Both the position numbers and the translations under genes were made by a program. Source: Streptosporangiaceae bacterium (GTDB lineage Bacteria; Actinomycetota; Actinomycetes; Streptosporangiales; Streptosporangiaceae). From it: a stretch of 19,199 bases of DNA. Below are positions 14,347-19,199 of this stretch, piece after piece; the stretch's first letter is position 1, and each line of letters opens with the position of its first letter. The stretch covers positions 1-19,199 of the forward strand of contig JASHSZ010000727.1 of assembly GCA_030040815.1 (NCBI GenBank). Direction: 5' to 3'. The notes under the pieces were generated by a model. The model was not told the DNA's origin. It did not search any database and was given only the letters and a program-made list of their open reading frames with translations.

Positions 14347-15903
14347 ATGAACCTTCTCGCACGAGCACCGAAGACCCCGGCCGAGACGGGCCTGGACGCC
14401 GCTGCCCCCACCACTGGCATCGCCCCGTTTGACCGGCGCGTGATCGTCGTGGGCGCTGTCGTCTTCGGCGTTCTGCTGGCACTGGCGACGCGGTACGGGT
14501 TCCACCGCGACGAGCTGTACTTCATTGAATGCGCCCGCCATCTGCAGGCAAGCTACGTCGATCAGCCCGTGCTGACGCCGCTACTGGCGTGGGTGTCTCT
14601 GAAACTGTTCGGCGTGTCGCTACTGGGCCTGCGAATGTGGCCGGCCCTCGCGGCATGGGCGACGGTCATCATTGCCGGCCTGACAGCACGCGAGTTCGGC
14701 GGAGGCCGCAGGGCGCAACTGCTGGCCGCGGTGGCCACCGCCACCATGCCAGTTGTGCTGGGTGCTGATCACCTGTTCGGGCCCACGGCCTTCGACGTGC
14801 TTGCCTGGGCCGGTCTCGCGCTGGTTGTGGCCAGGATCGGGCGCACTGGTGACACGCGGTGGTGGATCCTCTGCGGCCTGATTCTGGGTCTCGGGCTGGC
14901 GAACAAGCACAGCGTCGGATTCCTCGCTGTCGCCCTGTTCATCGGCGCGCTGCTCAGCGGTGGCCGCCGCCTGGTGCTGAACCGCTGGTTCCTGGCCGGC
15001 GCGGCGATCGCCGCAGCCTTCACCATCCCCGACATCTGGTGGCAGGCGCAGCACGATTGGGCCACGATAGCGATGACGCGCGCGCTGGCACAGGAGAACG
15101 GCGGTCTCGCCAACGTCGCCAACTGGGTGATCGGCCAACTGCTGATGACCGCCCTGGCCATGGTCGTGGTCTGGGTCGCCGGGCTGCGGTTTCTGTGGCG
15201 GTCCGGGCGGCCGCTCTGGCGGGCCCTGGCATGGGCGTACGCGATCCTGTTCGTGTTTTTCGCGCTCACGACCGGCGGGAAGATCTACTACCTGGGTGGC
15301 GCGTACATCTACCTGCTCGGCGCCGGAGCCGTGGCCATCGACGGCTGGCTGGCTGTACGCAAGGCCCGGCTCCGCACTCTGGCGCTGGCCACCGCGGTCA
15401 CCACCGCGCTCACCCTGCCGGTCGCCCTGCCGCTGCTGCCAGCGAGGGACCTGGGCCGGACCCAGAAGATCAACCCCGTCCTCGCGGAATCCGTTGGCTG
15501 GCCCCAGCTTGTCAGCTCAGTTCGCACGGTGTGGTTCTCGCTGCCGGCCAGGCAGCGCGCCAGCGCGGTCATCTTCGCTTCGAACTACGGCGAGGCGAGC
15601 GCAATCAACATACTGGGCCAGGGAACGGACCTCCCTCAGGCGGTCAGCGGCCACAACACCTACTGGTGGTGGGGCCCGGGCAACCCGCGCGCAACCACCG
15701 TCGTGGCAGTCATGCCCGGCCTCATGGACGGCAGCGGAGATGCCGCCTACCTCAGCAAGTTCTTCACCAGCGTCCGGGCGGTTGCCACCCTGTCTAACCC
15801 CTACGGCCTGCACAACCAGGAGTGGCACGGTCACGTCTACCTCTGCACCGGCCCGCGTCACCCCTGGGGCCAGATGTGGCGGCAGCTACGCCAGTACAGC
15901 TGA
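14347..15903 (+). CDS. Membrane glycosyltransferase, GT39/ArnT-like (PMT_2 family)
   Basis: A 518-residue polytopic membrane protein of the dolichyl-phosphate-mannose mannosyltransferase/ArnT type. These use polyprenyl-phosphate sugars to glycosylate lipids or proteins on the outer face of the membrane. After a ~30-residue cytosolic N-terminus and the first membrane segment comes YGFHRDELYFIECARHL: the acidic pair Asp55-Glu56 in the first external loop is the expected catalytic signature. The sequence YVDQPVLTPLLAWVS is also family-typical. About ten hydrophobic segments follow up to residue ~375, then a ~140-residue soluble, probably extracytoplasmic, C-terminal part with Trp-rich NTYWWWGPGN. 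The acceptor is unknown. The ATG at 14347 has no strong ribosome site. The gene is divergent from the kinase-regulator operon. Confidence 0.9.
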   Translation: MNLLARAPKTPAETGLDAAAPTTGIAPFDRRVIVVGAVVFGVLLALATRYGFHRDELYFIECARHLQASYVDQPVLTPLLAWVSLKLFGVSLLGLRMWPALAAWATVIIAGLTAREFGGGRRAQLLAAVATATMPVVLGADHLFGPTAFDVLAWAGLALVVARIGRTGDTRWWILCGLILGLGLANKHSVGFLAVALFIGALLSGGRRLVLNRWFLAGAAIAAAFTIPDIWWQAQHDWATIAMTRALAQENGGLANVANWVIGQLLMTALAMVVVWVAGLRFLWRSGRPLWRALAWAYAILFVFFALTTGGKIYYLGGAYIYLLGAGAVAIDGWLAVRKARLRTLALATAVTTALTLPVALPLLPARDLGRTQKINPVLAESVGWPQLVSSVRTVWFSLPARQRASAVIFASNYGEASAINILGQGTDLPQAVSGHNTYWWWGPGNPRATTVVAVMPGLMDGSGDAAYLSKFFTSVRAVATLSNPYGLHNQEWHGHVYLCTGPRHPWGQMWRQLRQYS

Positions 15904-15907
15904 CTCG

Positions 15908-16114
15908 GTAGGCCCGGACGCAGCACAACAGGCTGCCGAACCGGCGCTGCACCTGACGGGGCAAGTCGGCCCTGAGCCAGCGCGAGAGGCTGGGGCAACG
16001 TGGCCACGATGATCTGGTCGAACTGGTGACTCGCGCAGACCTTCTCAATGGCCTCCAGCGGGTCCGAAGCGCCGAGATCGTCCTCCACCTGCAAACCCAG
16101 CGCAGCAAGGCGCC
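15908..16114 (-). pseudogene. USP-like protein remnant with frameshift
   Basis: On the minus strand one frame reads LAALGLQVEDDLGASDPLEA followed by IEKVCASHQFDQIIVATLP. The family continuation SRWLRADLPRQVQRRFG then appears in another frame, shifted at about 15985-15995. Actinobacterial Usp-like proteins have D.DPl.Ai......(D)EIIVSTLP...SRWL..DLP.rv in one frame, so a small indel broke this gene. A slip in the CCCC run or a 2-base deletion would both explain it. Only the C-terminal third remains; the region from 16115 to 16245 shows no further coding. Family naming is from remembered motifs only. Confidence 0.55.
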
Positions 16115-16245
16115 TCGAAGATACTTCCGAGCCTCGGCCTCTTCTGATTGAGCAGCTCAGATCCCGTAATCCTCCGACCGTGGTTCCCAGGAGATCGAGC
16201 ATCTGGGGGGTCGGCGCATAACGACACGCAGGTTGAGTTGCTGAA

Positions 16246-16270
16246 GGCCGCCGCGCCAGCACTGGCGGCC
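16246..16270 (-). terminator. GC-rich hairpin after the VOC-family gene
   Basis: GGCCGCC (16246-16252) pairs perfectly with GGCGGCC (16264-16270) over an 11-base loop, about 30 bases beyond the stop of the minus-strand VOC gene. It has no U-tract. It is a plausible terminator by position. Confidence 0.45.
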
Positions 16271-16299
16271 GGCAGGAGTTGGGCAGCGCCCGGATGCGA

Positions 16300-16743
16300 T
16301 CAGTTGATATCGAACTCGTTGCCTTCTGGGTCCTTCATCCCGACCGCGTAATGGTCGAGCCCTTCCTCGGGCAGTGCGCCAGTCATGCTGGCGCCCAGGC
16401 CGGCCAGCCGCCTGGCCTCTGCGTCGACTCGGTTCCTGCGGGTCTCGATCGGGTCCGTCCGCTCGCCGCTGGCGTGGATGTCGAGGTGCAGCCGGTTCTT
16501 GACCGTCTTGGCAACCGGGACGACATGGAACCAGATGCCTGGGCCGTGGCCGGCCGGGTCGCTGATCCTGTCCGCCCCGTCGACCAGTTCCTCCTCGGGC
16601 ACCCCCAGCTCGCGATAGAAGTCGTTCCAGGTAGCGAATCCAGCCGGCGCTGGCGCGAGCTCATAGCCCAGCGCCGCGGCCCAGAAACGAGCCAGCCGGT
16701 CCGGGTCGGCACAGTCGATGACCAACTGAAAGCGGACAGGCAC
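16300..16743 (-). CDS. VOC/glyoxalase-fold protein
   Basis: A 147-residue protein of the vicinal oxygen chelate superfamily (glyoxalase-like domain). The first beta-alpha-beta module begins FQLVIDCADPDRLARFWAAALGYEL and the second ends with HYAVGMKDPEGNEFDIN, the usual C-terminal D(P)EGNEF signature. HLDIH (residues 86-90) is in the position of a metal-ligand strand, and Glu143 is the likely second ligand. Members include glyoxalases, antibiotic resistance and ring-cleavage enzymes, and many of unknown substrate; no neighbour points to one. The start is a GTG at 16743, with GGGGAGG five bases upstream, which is decisive. It is transcribed alone on the minus strand and a hairpin follows the stop. 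Confidence 0.88.
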   Translation of the reverse strand: MPVRFQLVIDCADPDRLARFWAAALGYELAPAPAGFATWNDFYRELGVPEEELVDGADRISDPAGHGPGIWFHVVPVAKTVKNRLHLDIHASGERTDPIETRRNRVDAEARRLAGLGASMTGALPEEGLDHYAVGMKDPEGNEFDIN

Positions 16744-16975
16744 GATTTCCTCCCCAGGCCTCTCGGGCAGTCACCGGCATCCTGCCGGACGCTTCGCACC
16801 GCGGGGCCAGAGCGTCGGGTCTCTCGTGATGCGGTGCCTTTCATCAGCCGCAGCCATGGCTCAGAGTCTTTCTGGCGGCAACAGAGCCTACAAACCAGAT
16901 TTGCGGGTCTCGCCCGTGATCGGGAGGCGCGCGAGCAGACTCAGATCATCGCGGGCAACGGCGGACCAGGCCGAG

Positions 16976-18388
16976 TTAGGGGCCCTCTTCCAAGTAAGTG
17001 ATCGTCAGCGTGCCGGTGTAAACGCCGGGTGGGGCCGCGGCGGGGATGTCGAGCGTAAAAGTCGCGCCGAAAGTGAAGGTGCCGTAGCCGGAGCCCGGGA
17101 CCGCTTGAGCCAGCACCCCGCCTGTGTCACCGAGGCCGCCAGGGCTGGTACCCGGCGCGATGGCCGGGCCGAGCGTGACGCCCGCAGGCAACGGGCTAGG
17201 CGTGGCCGGGCCTGGCACCCAGCCGAGGTCATCGCCCGGGATTGTGTAGGGGACAGCCTCGCTGGTATTGGAGAAAACGCTTTCCTGTCCGAAGAGCGAC
17301 CAGCCGGGATAGCTGTTGAGGGTGTCGGAGACGGTGATCGCCGGGAGGGTTCCGGAGGCAATGCCAGCGGACTGCGTGAGCTGCGCCGTCGCGGCGCTCG
17401 GGATGGTGGTTGTCGGCGGCGTGCCCGACGCCGGGATCGTCACGACGACTGGCACAGGCACACCGACCTGAACTGGTACGGTTCCCGCGGCCTGTGTCAC
17501 GATCTCGCTGGCAGTGCCAGTTGACGACGCGTAGCCGCTGCTGGTCGGGGTGAACACCGCGGACAACGGCATCACGGCCGACGTCGCGAACGTCGTGCTC
17601 GTAGTCGCTACGCCGCTGGCGTTCACCTCCACCGCAGCGCCGATGTTAGTACCATTCACCTCGAACTGCACTGACCCAGGCGGGTTGGTACCGTCGGCCG
17701 CCGACTCGGTCGCGGTCAAGGTAACCGTGGCCCCGACTGCCGCCGGGTTGGGTGACGCGCTCAGTGTGGTCGTGGTGCTGGTCGGCGTGACCGGGTCGGG
17801 AGTGCTGCTGGTGGTATAGGTGGTCGCTCCGGCAGCGATCGACACGAAGGTGGACTGCTCGTACTCCACCGATCCGGTCCCCGAAAGGCCGGTCCAGCAG
17901 CCGACCGCCCATTCCACGGTGCCTGGAGCCGATGCGGTTACCCCGGCAAGCGCGAGCAGCGCGCCCACACTATTGTCAAGCTCCCCTCCGAACGCCTCAG
18001 CGACCGGACTCGGGGTGTCTGGACTGGTGGTTCCCTCGACGACAGCCGAGATAAGACTTTCCAGCAGACCGCCTGGGTAGCTGAACTCCGCGACCTGCGC
18101 CGATCCCTGGTATCCGACCGGGCAGCCGTCGGCGGTCGACCACACTGGCGTCGAGGTCAGCGCGCCGCTAGCCACGCTCAGTACCAAGGCGCCCGGCTGC
18201 GAGCCCACGTCCGCAAGCGCCACCGAGCCCAGGACCATCGATGCTAAGCAGGCAAAGGCGGTGAGCAGCATGACGAGCCTGAAGCCGCGTACATTCTTGC
18301 CGGTCTGCGGCCCTACCGGCTTCCGCGCACCGCCAGGCGACCAGGCCGATGAGATGGCTGCGCGCCCCACATTGCGGCAACGACCCAT
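16976..18388 (-). CDS. Secreted protein with Ig-like domain and WxL-like C-terminal domain
   Basis: 470 residues. ATG at 18388 follows GGAGGGG nine bases upstream. The N-terminus has a long basic region (1-37) and a hydrophobic core (LVMLLTAFACLASMVLGSVALA) with probable signal cleavage after ALA59. Residues ~60-195 are a Gly/Ser/Thr-rich domain with Cys89 and Cys164, which may pair. A Thr/Ser/Pro linker (192-208) leads to a bacterial Ig-like repeat (~205-300; TLSASPNPAAVGATVTLTAT, GSVQFEVNG, LSAVFTPTSSGYASST). A Pro/Val linker leads to the C-terminal domain (~340-470): DTLNSYPGWSLFGQ, TIPGDDLGWVPG and AAPPGVYTGTLTITY, matching actinobacterial WxL-like surface domains. No sortase motif, lipobox or C-terminal membrane anchor is seen. 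It is probably a cell-surface or extracellular adhesion-type protein; exact role unknown. Confidence 0.8.
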   Translation of the reverse strand: MGRCRNVGRAAISSAWSPGGARKPVGPQTGKNVRGFRLVMLLTAFACLASMVLGSVALADVGSQPGALVLSVASGALTSTPVWSTADGCPVGYQGSAQVAEFSYPGGLLESLISAVVEGTTSPDTPSPVAEAFGGELDNSVGALLALAGVTASAPGTVEWAVGCWTGLSGTGSVEYEQSTFVSIAAGATTYTTSSTPDPVTPTSTTTTLSASPNPAAVGATVTLTATESAADGTNPPGSVQFEVNGTNIGAAVEVNASGVATTSTTFATSAVMPLSAVFTPTSSGYASSTGTASEIVTQAAGTVPVQVGVPVPVVVTIPASGTPPTTTIPSAATAQLTQSAGIASGTLPAITVSDTLNSYPGWSLFGQESVFSNTSEAVPYTIPGDDLGWVPGPATPSPLPAGVTLGPAIAPGTSPGGLGDTGGVLAQAVPGSGYGTFTFGATFTLDIPAAAPPGVYTGTLTITYLEEGP

Positions 18389-19056
18389 AGCTGCACACCC
18401 CTCCAGCGCCGGTCTGCGCCGGCCCCGCCCAGCCGGAAGGCGAGCCCACCCTTCGCCACCCAGCCCGGAAAGCGCTCCGGCTCAACCGGCCGGTGCGTAA
18501 TGGGACTTGTACTACCTCCGCGCGATGGCAGCTAGATCGTCTGCTGCCACGCAAGGCGAACAATCAATGAAGACCTATGAAATGAACCGCCAGGCCTGTG
18601 GCGCCGGACCCCGTCCATCGGGGTCACCACCCGATCGGGTATCGGAACTTGGCATGAGCAAATCCGGCAACGTGTCTCCTCCCACCGCACCTGACCGGCA
18701 CGGGACCACCGGAACGTGCCTGGAAGCACCATAACGGTCAAAGGACTGCGCATCCCAGGCCTGGACTGCCCCAAAGCCGCGATTACCTGCATGGGCTGAC
18801 GCACAAGATCACCCAACCGCTTTGAGTCGGTCGAGATGGCCGGATTCGAGCCCGCGGCCTCCTGCTCCCAAATCAGCTTCAGCCGACCGCCAGACACCGC
18901 TCCACCCGGCTGCATATGGCGTCTACCTGCGAGGATAGTCTCTGAACGCCGAGGCAGCTGCTGCCGCCCTCCACTGGGTTAGGTCTCACACCCCGCTGAC
19001 GACGCCACGCAGACTGCAATGGGCCCGGAAAGCGCGCCGAGGGGTTGGAGCCCTGA
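18389..19056. other. Non-coding stretch with hairpins and a tRNA-like T-arm
   Basis: 668 bp lie between the secreted-protein start and the carbonic anhydrase stop. Frames are open on both strands but none shows a domain or good start. Structure present: a perfect 7-bp hairpin GACCCCG/CGGGGTC with a 5-base loop (18607-18625); a hairpin GGCACG/CGTGCC (18697-18720), extended by two pairs with a bulge; and, on the minus strand, a tRNA-like T-arm at 18839-18855 (GCGGG, loop CTCGAAT, CCGGC, one mismatch) followed by ATCTCGACC. The matching acceptor 5' strand and a normal D-arm are not found, so no tRNA gene is called. The promoter of the secreted-protein gene must lie at the low-coordinate end. Confidence 0.4.
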
Positions 19057-19199
19057 CTAGCGAGTCACGGTGTGCCGGTCCGGGAAGACCTCGCTCAGCC
19101 GCCCGGTCTTTACGTCGTAGACGAACCCCCGGACTGGGACATCCGGCGAGATCCATGGATGTGACCTGGCCTTCTGGATCTGCTCCTTGGTGTTCACCT
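19057..19199 (-). CDS. Beta-class carbonic anhydrase, C-terminal end (partial)
   Basis: The last 46 codons of a minus-strand gene whose 5' part lies beyond the window. The translation (HPWISPDVPVRGFVYDVKTG within a QIQKARSHPW...RLSEV context) matches the C-terminus of actinobacterial beta-carbonic anhydrases, where HPWIP..(V)PV.GF(I/V)YDV.TG.L.EV is typical. These are cytosolic zinc enzymes interconverting CO2 and bicarbonate. The zinc-binding Cys-His-Cys residues lie upstream and cannot be checked here. An extra tail (FPDRHTVTR) follows the usual end. The stop is TAG at 19057-19059. Confidence 0.8.
   Translation of the reverse strand, partial: VNTKEQIQKARSHPWISPDVPVRGFVYDVKTGRLSEVFPDRHTVTR

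Noticed and set aside
18829..18915. A complete tRNA gene on the minus strand
   Set aside because: Only a T-arm-like segment is present; no complementary acceptor strand, D-arm or anticodon arm of normal spacing can be folded.
1..19199. CRISPR array or known defence operon
   Set aside because: No regularly spaced direct repeats and no cas, restriction-modification or toxin-antitoxin genes were seen.

Overview
The window is high-GC DNA with GTG starts, strong third-position GC and large AfsR/SARP-type regulators. It looks chromosomal and from a filamentous or soil actinomycete (Streptomycetales, Streptosporangiales or relatives); the genus cannot be fixed from sequence alone. Intact genes alternate with short, decayed remnants of mobile elements and stress-protein genes, so this reads as an accessory region rather than a conserved core operon.

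Region 1 (1-1164) is a graveyard. It holds a tyrosine recombinase broken by a 7-bp tandem duplication and with its first catalytic Arg replaced by Trp, followed by two pieces of an IS256-type transposase lying in opposite orientations. Region 2 (1165-8271) is almost entirely on the minus strand. It contains a class III nucleotide cyclase fused to a STAND (NB-ARC/TPR) module, a DUF167 protein, a Baeyer-Villiger monooxygenase (BVMO) and a cupin. Between the BVMO and the cupin lie a universal-stress-protein remnant and two inverted copies of an unrecognised 56-codon ORF that share a 60-bp perfect block at their 5' ends. Region 3 (8420-11665) is a giant SARP-STAND transcriptional regulator. Region 4 (11666-12252) holds an IS3-type transposase remnant with a nonsense codon.

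Region 5 (12253-15903) has a NarL-type response regulator and its histidine kinase, overlapping by ATGA, divergent from a GT39-like membrane glycosyltransferase. Region 6 (15904-19199) has a frameshifted USP-like remnant, a VOC/glyoxalase-fold protein, a secreted Ig-like plus WxL-like protein, a 670-bp non-coding stretch with hairpins and a tRNA-like T-arm, and the 3' end of a beta-carbonic anhydrase gene that runs off the window.

Functional links are mostly inference. Two STAND regulators bracket the BVMO/cupin segment and could control it. The two-component pair may respond to the envelope and control the divergent glycosyltransferase. The clearest unexplained structure is the inverted pair of small ORFs at 6949-7673. 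No complete defence system, CRISPR array, rRNA or biosynthetic gene cluster is visible.
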